A stretch of 55,953 nucleotides of DNA from contig JAZQAG010000019.1 in assembly GCA_045545095.1 (NCBI GenBank), positions 1 through 55,953 on the forward strand. The letters are read 5' to 3'. Under the pieces are notes generated by a model. That model did no database searches. It worked only from the letters and a program-made list of their open reading frames with translations, and had not been told where the DNA came from. The position numbers were made by a program, and so were the translations under genes. Below are positions 41,701-51,100 of the stretch, piece after piece (within the stretch, counting starts at the first letter, position 1; every line of letters begins with the position of its first letter). Origin of the DNA: Phocaeicola_A sp045545095 (GTDB lineage Bacteria; Bacteroidota; Bacteroidia; Bacteroidales; Bacteroidaceae).

Positions 41701-43233
41701 GGAAGAGCATCAGGCGACATACACCTCTACGGTCCCTTCAAGCGACTGAACCTGATAGGAGATGCACTGGCCAGCGTAAGCGCAAAAGTCAAAGTGCTGA
41801 ATACCGCTTTCAACCTAAGAGGCGACTCTGTCCACCTACGGCACAACTCTATAGATTTTGAGGATGTGACCCTCTATGATGCCGAAGGGCACCGTGCACT
41901 TGCCAACGGGCAACTCACACACAACAATCTGAAAAATATCGGATACAATTTCCGTTTCGAAATGGATAATTTCCTTTTCTACAACACCTTTGATTTCAAC
42001 GACATGCCCTTCTATGGCAATATCTATGGCACAGGAAATGCCCTCTTATGGGGAGGCGGCAATGAATTGCATCTGAACGGCACCATCCGCACCGGAGAAA
42101 ACACGTTGTTCGTCTATAACATGTCTTCCCCCGAGCAAATAACAGACAACCGATTCGTCACTTTCGTTGACAAGACCCCACGCCCCATCATTGAAGTAAG
42201 GCCATTGAAGCTCTTCATGTCCAACGAGGAGAAGGAGGAAGAAAAAGACGGTCCTCCGCTACAACTCTTCATCGATGCCGCCATAGATGCTACGGACGAT
42301 GCCACCATGAAGGTCATTATGGATACACGCTCGGGAGACTTCGTATCGGCACAGGGAAACGGTACAATCAATGTAAACTACACCAATGAAGGTACAGACA
42401 TGCGCGGTACTTATACGATTGAGAGCGGAATCTACAAAATGAGCATGCAGGAGGTGATACGCAAAGACTTCATCCTACAACCGGGAAGTGAAGTGAATTT
42501 TACCGGCAACGGAGGAGACGCAGATTTGGACATCAAGGCCATCTATACGGTCAATTCGGCATCACTGAGTGACTTGATTCCTGATGCTTCATTCAACAAC
42601 AATACAGTGAAGGTCAATTGCATCATCAACATGACGGGGAAACTGGCATCACCGGTATTAGGATTCGACATCGACCTTCCGACGGTAAACGATGAAGAGA
42701 AACAGTTGGTCCGCTCAGCCATCAGCACAGATGAGCAGATGCGTATGCAGATTATCTACCTGTTGGGAGTCGGCAAATTCTATACATATGATTACGCCAA
42801 CACCACCGGACAATCGTCCAGCGATGCCATGTCATCACTACTCAGTTCTACCCTGTCCGGGCAACTGAATGACATCCTCTCCCAAGCACTGAACATAAGC
42901 AATTGGAACTTCTCCAGTAATTTATCTACCGGCCAAGAGGGATGGAGCGACCTGGAAGTGGAAGGAATCCTGAGCGGTAGATTGCTGAACAACCGCTTGC
43001 TCATCAATGGTAATTTCGGATATCGCGAAAACCAATTGGCCAACAGTAACTTTGTGGGCGATTTCAATCTGCAATGGCTACTTACCCCTTCAGGAAATAT
43101 ACGACTGAAAGCCTATAATATGGCCAACGACCGCTACTTTGCCAAACAGACTTTCAACACCCAAGGTTTTGGTATTATCTACAAACGCGATTTCAACTCG
43201 TGGCGCGACTTCTTCAAATTGAAGAAAAGATAA
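38740..43233 (+). CDS. TamB/DUF490 family translocation and assembly protein
   Basis: A giant protein of about 1,497 residues. An N-terminal basic stretch and one membrane helix (GTLIGLVALYGLCLVLL, about 28-44) are followed by a long beta-rich, repeat-like periplasmic body of the AsmA/TamB kind (hydrophobic groove proteins that carry lipids or help outer-membrane protein assembly), and the C-terminal DUF490/TamB domain (about 1,080-1,490, with GSEVNFTGNGGDADLDIKA, NCIINMTGKLASPVLGFDIDLP and QGFGIIYKRDF at the end). The only in-frame start candidates before the helix are TTG 38740 and GTG near 38785; no ATG exists after the stop at 38704-38706. No BamA/TamA-like gene is adjacent. Confidence 0.88.
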   Translation: MHELPLIQIKRRNFKHVSRRIFNIVRGTLIGLVALYGLCLVLLEIPAVQGALTQQLEKQFSAFLETEIEIENITIDYPNRLIVDGMIVEDKDGKEMLKAARLAAKFEWTPLLKDGRIVVHTAQIFGLHAHISRPTPEAETNIQFLLDKLASKDTTESAPLNLRINSLLIRRSHLSYDVKSEKETPGVFNPSHLNVEDLNMTATLKCLSADSINATIKRFELKEGSGLEVQSMKMALLANTDRITLADFVLRMPQSRLMMDTVRADFPIPETEEGGPRAGLFMADLKRGSYLTLKDIAPFVPALKHFDERLYMYASLRGRRELMVIADMHIHSAGKEVELRMTDAYTILHEKNNPYVDMGNLKMSITQKGLGFIWRNLQGEGKEIPQTLTNAEYVAFNGEVMGYIDHLIAKGHLQTGIGEVNTTTTLITPQKGELNYKGKISSQRLEMNKLLGDGQKLGDLSLDIKFDGHTQQGEAPSLYLKGVLPTLQYNGYEYQQIRMDGILDRQGFDGLLALDDPNAALTMNGKFTMENDIPTLNLTATLNNFRPHDLQLTEGREGITYGLKLRTHFQGNTPDNIQGTIDVDSLTAWLPTDSLHVENIHIEALNISEGKKRLTATSDFMTAHVEGKYHYRTLPESFEQIVYKYLPSLVKKSKWASTTTKKKKSTNDFSFDIKLKDSKFYPYVAGIPLEVSPHAELKGQICDADERMRLEGYLPNLTYGDASFESGVLRCENTDDRLMADFSISKQMSGNARVNLMMNTQAANDSLKTTISWGNDTEITYCGTVDAYTTFSRQTENSPHMKTDVKIMPTDIILNDTVWHVHQAQIVMDSGYVDINNLQIEHADRHLNVNGKVSDRSSDSLIIDLNRIGVEYIMDILRFHPVEFAGDATGRIHVREALGEMQAHTRLQVENFHFNGGLMGDMDVKGKWDNEVGIMLDADIREGDKGRTTVLGFVSPQNDSLDLRIGTHQTNLAFLNSFIGGIFGDVAGRASGDIHLYGPFKRLNLIGDALASVSAKVKVLNTAFNLRGDSVHLRHNSIDFEDVTLYDAEGHRALANGQLTHNNLKNIGYNFRFEMDNFLFYNTFDFNDMPFYGNIYGTGNALLWGGGNELHLNGTIRTGENTLFVYNMSSPEQITDNRFVTFVDKTPRPIIEVRPLKLFMSNEEKEEEKDGPPLQLFIDAAIDATDDATMKVIMDTRSGDFVSAQGNGTINVNYTNEGTDMRGTYTIESGIYKMSMQEVIRKDFILQPGSEVNFTGNGGDADLDIKAIYTVNSASLSDLIPDASFNNNTVKVNCIINMTGKLASPVLGFDIDLPTVNDEEKQLVRSAISTDEQMRMQIIYLLGVGKFYTYDYANTTGQSSSDAMSSLLSSTLSGQLNDILSQALNISNWNFSSNLSTGQEGWSDLEVEGILSGRLLNNRLLINGNFGYRENQLANSNFVGDFNLQWLLTPSGNIRLKAYNMANDRYFAKQTFNTQGFGIIYKRDFNSWRDFFKLKKR

Positions 43234-43261
43234 TAACGACATAACATAATCACATAAAAAA

Positions 43262-43290
43262 GGCTGAGTATGCATCACGCACCCTCAGCC
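43262..43290 (-). terminator. Intrinsic terminator of proS
   Basis: GGCTGAG (43262-43268) pairs with CTCAGCC (43284-43290), with further TGC/GCA pairing inside. On the minus strand a run of six T follows directly. Confidence 0.8.
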
Positions 43291-43345
43291 ACAAACAATC
43301 AAATTTTTTAGTTATGAAAAAATCTATTAATAATGTTAGATCATT

Positions 43346-44836
43346 TTAGTATGCTCTTGCAAATAGTACACGGCGTGCACTGGGCTTACCAGTCACCATA
43401 CACTTGCCCGGAGTAAGACTCTCCTCATCGGCTTCGAAAGGAATACAACGGATAGTTGCCTTAGTCTCTTCTTTGATACGCTCCTCGGTCTCAGGAGTAC
43501 CATCCCAGTGGGCAAGGATGAATCCACCCTTCTCAATCTGCTCCTTGAACTCCTCATAAGTATCCACCTTGGTGGTATTTTCCTCCCGATACTTCAATGC
43601 CTTCTGGAAGATGTTCTCCTGAATCTCATCCAACAGATTCTTCACATACTCCTCAATACCATCACAAGTCACGGTCTGTTTCTCCAAAGTATCACGACGC
43701 ATCACCTCCATGGTGTTATTCTCCAAGTCGCGTCCGCCCATCACCAAGCGTACGGGCACTCCCTTCAGCTCATATTCGGCAAACTTGAATCCCGGACGTT
43801 TGTTATCGGCATTGTCATATTTCACGCTGATGCCCATTTTCTTCAAATTGGCCACAATACCGCCAATCTTTTCGTTCAAGGCATTCAGTTGTTCTTCATT
43901 CTTATAAATAGGTACGATGACAACCTGGATAGGTGCCAACTTCGGAGGAAGTACCAAGCCGTTATCATCAGAGTGTGTCATGATGAGGGCACCCATCAAA
44001 CGGGTTGAAACTCCCCAAGAAGTGGCCCATACATATTGCAACTGGTTTTCCTTATCTACGAATTGTACATCGAAAGCCTTGGCAAAGTTCTGTCCTAGGA
44101 AGTGCGAAGTACCACTTTGCAAAGCTTTACCGTCCTGCATCAAAGCCTCGATAGTGTAAGTGTCCAATGCACCGGCAAAACGTTCGTTGGCACTCTTCAC
44201 GCCTTTCACCACGGGTACGGCCATGTATTTCTCAGCAAAGTCTCCATAGACATGAAGCATCTTCTGTGCTTCCTCCTCTGCCTCTTCGCGGGTAGCATGG
44301 GCCGTATGTCCTTCTTGCCAAAGGAATTCAGCTGTACGGAGGAAGAGGCGGGTACGCATCTCCCAACGCATCACATTTGCCCATTGGTTACACAAGATAG
44401 GAAGGTCGCGGTAAGATTGGATCCAATTCTTATACGTACTCCAAATAATAGTCTCTGATGTCGGGCGGATAATGAGTTCCTCTTCCAAACGGGCCGCAGG
44501 ATCTACCACAACTCCACTTCCATCAGGAGCATTCTTCAATCGGTAATGCGTCACCACGGCACATTCTTTGGCAAAGCCTTCCACATGGTCAGCTTCGCGG
44601 CTCAAGTATGATTTGGGAATCAGCAAGGGGAAATAGGCATTTACATGTCCTGTTTCTTTAAACATGTCATCCAACTGGCGTTGCATCTTCTCCCAGATGG
44701 CATATCCGTAAGGTTTGATTACCATACAACCACGCACAGCACTCTGCTCTGCAAGGTCCGCCTTTACAACAAGGTCATTGTACCATTGGCTATAATTCTC
44801 ACTTCGTTTAGTGAGTTCTTTCAATTCTTTTGCCAT
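43346..44836 (-). CDS. proS: Prolyl-tRNA synthetase (archaeal/eukaryote-like type)
   Basis: A 496-residue class II aminoacyl-tRNA synthetase that charges tRNA(Pro). Motif 2 and surroundings: IIRPTSETIIWSTYKNWIQSYRDLP and MRWEMRTRLFLRTAEFLWQEGHTAH. Motif 3 region: TSWGVSTRLMGALIMTHSDDNGLVLP. The anticodon-binding domain follows, and the C-terminal zinc-like domain ends in ARRVLFARAY. The editing (INS) domain of the bacterial type is absent, so it belongs to the shorter eukaryote-like type common in Bacteroidota. The separate YbaK deacylase in this window can clear Cys-tRNA(Pro). Confidence 0.97.
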   Translation of the reverse strand: MAKELKELTKRSENYSQWYNDLVVKADLAEQSAVRGCMVIKPYGYAIWEKMQRQLDDMFKETGHVNAYFPLLIPKSYLSREADHVEGFAKECAVVTHYRLKNAPDGSGVVVDPAARLEEELIIRPTSETIIWSTYKNWIQSYRDLPILCNQWANVMRWEMRTRLFLRTAEFLWQEGHTAHATREEAEEEAQKMLHVYGDFAEKYMAVPVVKGVKSANERFAGALDTYTIEALMQDGKALQSGTSHFLGQNFAKAFDVQFVDKENQLQYVWATSWGVSTRLMGALIMTHSDDNGLVLPPKLAPIQVVIVPIYKNEEQLNALNEKIGGIVANLKKMGISVKYDNADNKRPGFKFAEYELKGVPVRLVMGGRDLENNTMEVMRRDTLEKQTVTCDGIEEYVKNLLDEIQENIFQKALKYREENTTKVDTYEEFKEQIEKGGFILAHWDGTPETEERIKEETKATIRCIPFEADEESLTPGKCMVTGKPSARRVLFARAY

Positions 44837-44942
44837 ATTATATTCTATATATTCCTATATTATATTATTCCTAATTATCTGCCTCATGCTTTAAGTTCTT
44901 GGACTTTTAAGCACAAATATCAAGGCGCAGACTTTCGAGCGG

Positions 44943-44950
44943 CAAAATTA
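44943..44950 (-). promoter_or_regulatory. Candidate -7 element of proS
   Basis: TAATTTTG on the minus strand. A TTTTG lies 24 bases further upstream, longer spacing than usual. It implies a leader of about 100 bases, in which no riboswitch could be recognised. Confidence 0.35.
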
Positions 44951-45024
44951 CTAAAATTAATAGAGAATTAAAGACAAAATGATATTTTTTATCAATAATA
45001 TGGTCAATTATAATAAGGTTTTGT

Positions 45025-45032
45025 TATATTTG
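45025..45032 (+). promoter_or_regulatory. -7 element of the OmpA lipoprotein gene
   Basis: TATATTTG, 42 bases before ATG 45075. It overlaps codons of the longer frame from 44979, which supports the shorter start. Confidence 0.55.
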
Positions 45033-45074
45033 CACCCAGAAATATTATCTATTTTTATCAAATATCAAAACAAA

Positions 45075-45743
45075 ATGAAGAAGACTAAATTTATGGCCCT
45101 GTTGATGAGCGGTCTGCTCGTATTGGGTAGCTGTGGCATGAGCAACACAGCAAAAGGTGGTTTGATTGGTGCAGGTGCAGGTGCTGCCCTCGGTGCATTG
45201 GTGGGTAAGGTTGCCGGTAATACTGCAATTGGTGCCGCCGTTGGTACTGCCGTTGGTACTGGTGCCGGTATCCTGATTGGCAAAAAAATGGACAAAGCTA
45301 AAGCTGCTGCTGAGGCCGTAGAAAATGCTCAGGTAGAGAGCGTACAGGATGCTAATGGCTTGCAAGCTGTAAAAGTTACTTTCGATAGCGATATTTTGTT
45401 CGATTTGAACTCAAGCACCCTGAAGAGTGCTGCCCGCAATTCTTTGACTGAATTCTCTAAGGTATTGAAGAATAATGCAGACATGGATGTAGCCATCTTC
45501 GGACACACAGACAAGACTGGTACTTTGGAAGTAAACCAGCGCATCTCTTTGCAACGTGCACAATCTGTACAGACCTATCTGAAAGGTCAGGGTGTAGCCG
45601 TTGATCAGATGGTTACTGTAGAAGGTAAGGACTATCAGGAGTATGACGACACCAAGAGTGCTGCAGAAAATCGTCGTGTAGAGATTTACCTCTATGCTTC
45701 TAAGGAAATGATTGAAGCCGCCAACAACGGAACTCTCCAATAA
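45075..45743 (+). CDS. OmpA-family lipoprotein (YiaD-like)
   Basis: A 222-residue lipoprotein. The signal peptide ends in the lipobox LGSC with C20 as lipid anchor. Next is a glycine/alanine-rich glycine-zipper region (about 27-75, GLIGAGAGAALGALVGK and related), then the OmpA peptidoglycan-binding domain (about 100-210) with VTFDSDILFDLNSSTLK, IFGHTDKTGTLEVNQRISLQRAQSV and NRRVEIYLYA, which hold the diaminopimelate-binding Asp and Arg. It ties the outer membrane to murein. The start at 45075 is chosen from the signal peptide and the -7 box. Followed by a strong terminator. Confidence 0.93.
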   Translation: MKKTKFMALLMSGLLVLGSCGMSNTAKGGLIGAGAGAALGALVGKVAGNTAIGAAVGTAVGTGAGILIGKKMDKAKAAAEAVENAQVESVQDANGLQAVKVTFDSDILFDLNSSTLKSAARNSLTEFSKVLKNNADMDVAIFGHTDKTGTLEVNQRISLQRAQSVQTYLKGQGVAVDQMVTVEGKDYQEYDDTKSAAENRRVEIYLYASKEMIEAANNGTLQ

Positions 45744-45846
45744 AAAGCCCATATGCCGACTGGCCTATATAAGAATAACAGATTATAGGTCTCTATATTC
45801 GGTGCAGAGCTATGTTGGCAATTTGAACATTGGTAAAAGATTATAA

Positions 45847-45876
45847 AATAGGCGCGGATTCGCGCCTATTTTTTTT
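45847..45876 (+). terminator. Intrinsic terminator of the OmpA lipoprotein gene
   Basis: AATAGGCGCG (45847-45856), loop GATT, CGCGCCTATT (45861-45870), followed by a run of eight T. A near-perfect rho-independent terminator. Confidence 0.9.
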
Positions 45877-45910
45877 GACACTTTCCACAACAAGAACCGA
45901 TATACAATCA

Positions 45911-46010
45911 TAAAAAGAAAAGAGACTATCCTCACGGAAAGCCTCTTTCGGATAAGTATTTCTACTTTGGTACTAACTTTTTTAAGGTAAAAAGATTGTT
46001 TTTAGGATAA
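45911..46010 (-). ncRNA. Candidate small RNA with own promoter and terminator
   Basis: On the minus strand an ideal promoter (46017-46046) points into about 100 bases without an open frame. The predicted RNA contains a hairpin AAGTA-GAAA-TACTT (45952-45965 region) and ends in a terminator: AAAGAGGCT pairs with AGTCTCTTT, with an inner TCC-GTGA-GGA stem, followed by TCTTTTT. Both loops, GAAA and GTGA, are GNRA tetraloops. I do not recognise it as 6S, SRP, tmRNA or another named RNA. Expression is unproven. Confidence 0.55.
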
Positions 46011-46016
46011 CGGCAG

Positions 46017-46046
46017 CAAAGGTAAGGAAATTTTAAATGTACACCA
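46017..46046 (-). promoter_or_regulatory. Promoter of the candidate small RNA
   Basis: On the minus strand TTG (46044-46046) is followed after 19 bases by TACCTTTG (46017-46024), one of the best promoter matches in the window, with no coding gene downstream of it. Confidence 0.65.
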
Positions 46047-46185
46047 AGGGAAAATATGTGTTATACAACATATTTGGAGAAAAATGTGGAGTTTTTCGCT
46101 ATTTTCCCTATCAATAATGGAAAGAAAATGAATCTATGTAACATAATCTTAATATAAAAATAACGATTAAGGAAAATTTTTATCT

Positions 46186-46193
46186 TATCTTTG
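46186..46193 (+). promoter_or_regulatory. -7 element of the two-component operon
   Basis: TATCTTTG, 73 bases before the response regulator start. The leader contains ATAAAGAAGATAAAGG. Between the small-RNA promoter and this box (46047-46185) nothing else is seen. Confidence 0.55.
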
Positions 46194-46265
46194 CACTAAG
46201 ATAAAGAAGATAAAGGGCATACACTCCCCCGTCCGATTGATATCGGTGGGTAATTAATAACATAT

Positions 46266-46988
46266 ATGGAAACAACTGTAAACAAGATTTTGGTAATTGA
46301 CGATGAAGAGGACATCTGTGATATTCTGAAATTCAATCTTGAAATAGAAGGATATGAGGTAGATACCGCCAATTCAGCCGAGGAAGCCTTGAAAATGGAA
46401 CTGGGAAATTACAACCTTTTACTTTTAGATGTAATGATGGGGGAAATATCAGGTTTTCATTTGGCTAATATGCTGAGAAAAAAAACTGAGACAGCAACCA
46501 TTCCCATCATATTCATTACGGCCAGAGATTCGGAAAACGATACGGTGACGGGATTCAACCTGGGAGCCGATGACTACATAGCCAAGCCCTTTGCCATTCG
46601 TGAAGTTTTAGCCAGAGTGAAAGCCGTTATCCGACGAACTAAAGGAAACAGCGCAAAAGACATAACGAAACCTTCTATGGAAAACAAACAGGGTTTTGAA
46701 AAACTGATTTTCCAGACTTTGGAATTGGATCCCGAATCCAAACAAGCGACCATCAGTGGGACTCCTGTATCACTCACCAAAAAGGAACTGGAAATATTAG
46801 CCCTACTCCTCTCCCACCCTGGCCATGTCTTCTCACGCGAGGAAATACTCTCTACCGTATGGGAAGATGATGTATTGGTACTCGACCGTACGGTAGATGT
46901 GAATATCACCCGACTACGCAAAAAGATTGGCGAATATGGCAAACACATCATCACTCGACAAGGATACGGATATTGCTTCAGATATTAG
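46266..46988 (+). CDS. OmpR/PhoB-type response regulator
   Basis: A 240-residue DNA-binding response regulator. Receiver domain 1-125 with acidic pocket D12/D13, phospho-acceptor D55 (LLLDVMM), switch threonine in FITAR and K107 (AKPF). Winged-helix output domain about 145-238, ending DRTVDVNITRLRKKIGEYGKHIITRQGYGYCFRY in two parts typical for the OmpR class. It resembles the RprY-like regulators of Bacteroides. The kinase gene follows at once, in the same transcript; the signal sensed is unknown. Confidence 0.95.
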   Translation: METTVNKILVIDDEEDICDILKFNLEIEGYEVDTANSAEEALKMELGNYNLLLLDVMMGEISGFHLANMLRKKTETATIPIIFITARDSENDTVTGFNLGADDYIAKPFAIREVLARVKAVIRRTKGNSAKDITKPSMENKQGFEKLIFQTLELDPESKQATISGTPVSLTKKELEILALLLSHPGHVFSREEILSTVWEDDVLVLDRTVDVNITRLRKKIGEYGKHIITRQGYGYCFRY

Positions 46989-47013
46989 CCCATATAAAGA
47001 AACGAAAACAAAC

Positions 47014-48015
47014 ATGAAATCACTACTCATCAGTCTCCGCCTGTTTGTAGCCATCATTTTTGTAGTGGCAATCTATGCCGCATGGACACACGAGCGTAGC
47101 GTATGGATCATTTTGACGGCAAGTCTGGCCATGGCCCTCATCTTCTACCTACACATTATCCGCCAACGAAAATCCATCACGCAACTTCGCCGTTTTGCCA
47201 AGAAAGCTGACCGTAACGAAAGATTTGATATCGAGGAAGAGATTGCAGCCTTTCCCAATGGGGAGTTAGGCGAAATTTCCAGACATATCGTCCGACTTTA
47301 CCAACACTTGAAACAGAGTCAAGAAGACCAAAGTCGTCTGAAAAGACAACTCACACAAAACATCTCCCATGAATTAAAAACACCGGTCAGCAGTATACAG
47401 GGCTATCTGGAAACTATCATTGAAAACCCCAATATGGATGCCGAAAAACGGACACAATTCCTCCAACGATGCCATGCACAAAGCCTACGCCTGATAAGTC
47501 TGTTGGAGGACATCTCGGCCTTGAACAGGATGGATGATGAAGTGGGACTACAAGCCATGGCACAAGAATATGTCAGCATCACTAATCTAGTGAATGGCAT
47601 CATGCAGGAGGTAGCCCTGCAACTGGAAGAAAAAAAGATGGTCATGGCCAATCAACTCTCCGAGGACATTATCATCCGTGGAGACGCATCACTCCTATAT
47701 TCAATCTTCCGCAACCTGACCGATAATGCCATAGCTTATGCCGGGACAGGTACAATCATCACCGTACGAGCCACTTATGACGAGACATTTTATCATTTCA
47801 CCTTTGCCGACAACGGCATTGGCATAGCCCCCGAACATCTTTCACGCATCTTCGAACGTTTTTACCGCATAGACAAAGGGCGTAGCCGCAAGCTTGGAGG
47901 AACGGGACTTGGCCTTGCCATTGTGAAAAATGCCGTCATCCTCCATGGAGGAACCATATCTGCTTCATGTGGCCAACAAGGAGGTCTTGTCTTCCACTTT
48001 ACGCTGAAGAGATAA
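47014..48015 (+). CDS. Sensor histidine kinase (partner of the response regulator)
   Basis: About 333 residues from ATG 47014, which is followed directly by a basic start and two membrane helices (about 6-28 and 30-48) with almost no periplasmic loop, so sensing is probably within the membrane or cytoplasmic. A linker leads to the DHp domain with H119 (QNISHELKTPVSSI) and the ATPase domain with N-box NLTDNAIAYA, G1 DNGIGIAPEHLSRIFERFYRID and G2 GGTGLGLAIVKN. A longer frame starts at 46927 inside the regulator gene; the first 29 residues would be hydrophilic, and 47014 looks the better start. Gap to the regulator: 25 bases. Confidence 0.93.
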   Translation: MKSLLISLRLFVAIIFVVAIYAAWTHERSVWIILTASLAMALIFYLHIIRQRKSITQLRRFAKKADRNERFDIEEEIAAFPNGELGEISRHIVRLYQHLKQSQEDQSRLKRQLTQNISHELKTPVSSIQGYLETIIENPNMDAEKRTQFLQRCHAQSLRLISLLEDISALNRMDDEVGLQAMAQEYVSITNLVNGIMQEVALQLEEKKMVMANQLSEDIIIRGDASLLYSIFRNLTDNAIAYAGTGTIITVRATYDETFYHFTFADNGIGIAPEHLSRIFERFYRIDKGRSRKLGGTGLGLAIVKNAVILHGGTISASCGQQGGLVFHFTLKR

Positions 48016-48054
48016 AAAAAGAGTACAGGATAGCTGATTCTTGAAATAAATGTG

Positions 48055-48062
48055 TATCTTTG
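48055..48062 (+). promoter_or_regulatory. -7 element of the beta-galactosidase gene
   Basis: TATCTTTG, 73 bases before ATG 48135 and just after the kinase gene. No clean -33 box. Confidence 0.5.
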
Positions 48063-48134
48063 CCCTCCAATCCTATTATATTTAATAAGGTAAAGAATAC
48101 GTAGAAAAACCAAAACTTTAAATATTACTTATTG

Positions 48135-51100
48135 ATGAAAAAACAATTTCTTTTAGGCGGACTCATGCTGATGGCATCAGTCGTGAGCGCACAGACGTTC
48201 AAGGAGTGGCAAGACCCCAAGGTGAACGCCGTGAATCGTGCTCCCATGCACGCCAACTACTTTGCGTACGAATCGGCCGAGGCGGCACAGAAGTGCAAGA
48301 CCCAGTCGGCCAACTACATGCCCCTGACAGGTATGTGGAAGTTCTATTGGGTGGAAAATGCAGACCAGCGCCCTACCGACTTCTGGAAAGCCGGTTACGA
48401 TGACAGCCAATGGGATGAACTGCCCGTACCCGGCCAGTGGGAACTCTATGGCTACGGACGTCCCATCTATGTGAACAACCAGTACCCTTGGCGCAACTTC
48501 TTCCAGACAAATCCGCCCCAGGTGCCTACTGAGCGTAACAACGTTGGTTCATACCGTCGTACCATCACCGTGCCGGCCAACTGGAAAGGAAAACAGATTA
48601 TGGTACACTTCGGTTCGGCTACCTCAAACATCTACCTGTGGGTGAACGGCAAGTTCGTGGGCTATAGCGAAGATGCCAAGCTGGAGGCCGAGTTTGACTT
48701 GACCAAATACCTGAAGCCGGGTAAGGAAAACCTGATTGCTTTCCAAATCTTCCGCTGGTGCGATGGCTCATACTTGGAGGATCAGGACTTCTTCCGCCTC
48801 TCAGGTATTGCCCGCGAGTGCTACCTCTATGCACGCAACAAGAAGCATATCAAGGACATCCGTGTGACTCCCGATTTGGATGCACAGTACACCGACGGTT
48901 CACTGGCTATCGACCTCGACCTGCAAGGAAATGGCACTGTTGAATTGGCGCTGACCGATGCAAAAGGCCAACAAGTTGCCATCACTACCGTAAAGGGAAG
49001 CGGCAAGCAAAAGGCCGAGATGAAGGTGGCCGCACCCAACAAATGGACGGCCGAGACTCCGTACCTCTACACCCTCACCGCCACTCTGATGGACGGTAAG
49101 AAGGTGAGCGAGGTAATCCCCGTGAAAGTGGGCTTCCGTAAGGTGGAGATCAAGAATGCACAGGTGTTGGTGAACGGCCAGCCGGTACTCTTCAAGGGTG
49201 TAAACCGCCACGAATTGAATACCGTAAACGGCTACACCGTGAGCTACGAGGACATGTTGAACGACATCCGAATCATGAAGAGCCTGAACATGAATGCCGT
49301 GCGCACCTGTCACTACCCCAACGATCACCGTTGGTATGAACTGTGCGACCAGTATGGTCTCTACATGGTGGCCGAGGCCAACATCGAGAGCCACGGTATG
49401 GGATATGGCGAGAAGACATTGGCCAAGAACGACTCTTACGCTTTGGCACACATGGAGCGCAACCAACGCAACGTGCAACGCAACTTCAACCACCCGAGTA
49501 TCATCTTCTGGTCATTGGGTAACGAGGCCGGTTATGGTCCTAACTTCGAAGCTGCTTACGATTGGATCAAGGCCGAAGACCCCTCACGCCCCGTGCAGTA
49601 CGAGCAGGCACACCAAAATGGAAAGACAGACATCTTCTGCCCCATGTACTATGGCTACGAAGGATGCGATTGGTACTCTCAAAACGACAATCCGCGTCCG
49701 CTCATCCAATGCGAATATGCCCACACCATGGGTAACTCCGGCGGTGGTTTCAAGGAATATTGGGACATGATCCGCAAGTATCCCAAGTACCAGGGCGGTT
49801 TCATTTGGGACTGGGCCGACCAAGGTATCTTGAAGCGCAACAATGAGAAGGCACGCACTATGCCTGCTCCCGAAATCCACGGATATGGTGGCGACTTCCA
49901 CCCGGCTGATGCTTCTGACCAGAACTTCTGCAACAATGGTGTAGTGGCTCCCGACCGTGACCTCCACCCCCATGCCTACGAAATTGCCCACCAATATCAG
50001 AACATTTGGGTAACTCCGGCCGACTTGCAGAAGGGCGAAGTGAACATCTACAACGAAAACTTCTTCAAGGACATGAAGAACTACGTCCTCACTTGGGAAC
50101 TCCTTGTGAATGGTGTGGCAGAACAGTCCGGTATCGTGCCCGACCTGAATGCCAAGCCTCAGGAGACCGTGAAGGTGACTCTCCCCTACTCGCTCGATGG
50201 CATCTGCGAAGGCAAGGAGGTACATTTGAACGTCTATTTCTCTCTGAAGAACCGTGAAGGCATCTTGCCCGCCGGACAAAAGGTAGCCGGCAACCAGTTG
50301 GCCATCCGCGAAAAGGGCGATAAGGCTCTGACCGTCGGCAACTGCCAGTATGCCCGCGACATCAAGGTTGAGGACGGCAATATGCTGAACATCATCGGCG
50401 AGACCTTCACCATCTCTTTCGACAAGGAGAGCGGATACCTGAACAGTTGGGTAGCCAATGGCGACTTCGTGATGCAACCCGGTGCTGCACTGACTCCCAA
50501 CTTCTGGCGTGCTCCGACCGACAACGACTATGGTGCCGGCATCCAGAACCGCCTGAAGGCATGGAAGAACCCGGGCCTGAAACTGACCGCCATGAGCCAC
50601 GAGGTGAAGGACGGACAGGCAGTCATCACCGCTAACTACGACATGACTGAAGTACAAGCCAAACTGACCCTGACCTACACCGTAAGCAACACTGGTGCTG
50701 TCCTTGTTAATCAGAAGATGACCGCTACAAAGGATGCCAAGGTGGCCCCACTCTTCCGCTATGGTATGCAGATTACCCTGCCCAAGCGCTACAACGATGT
50801 GAAGTACTACGGCCGTGGTCCGGTAGAAAACTACAACGACCGCAAGAGTGCCGCATTCGTAGGTCTCTACGAACAGAGCGTTGACGAGCAGTTCCACGAC
50901 TACCAGCGCCCGCAGGAGACTGGCAACAAGACTGACTTGCGCTTCTACGAGCTGAAGGACAACCGCCACAACACCCTGCACATCACATCTGACAAGCTCT
51001 TCTCTGCATCAGCTCTACACTACAAGATGAGCGACTTGGACGATGGCGAAAGCAAGAAGCAGAACCACCCCGAATACCTGCAGAAGGGCGACACCTACGT

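Noticed and set aside
44979..45074. Longer start for the OmpA lipoprotein
   Set aside because: It crosses the -7 box and would bury the lipoprotein signal peptide.
49584..50981. A 465-residue open frame antisense to the beta-galactosidase gene
   Set aside because: It mirrors the GC-rich codons of the GH2 gene; valine/histidine-rich without family motifs or its own promoter.
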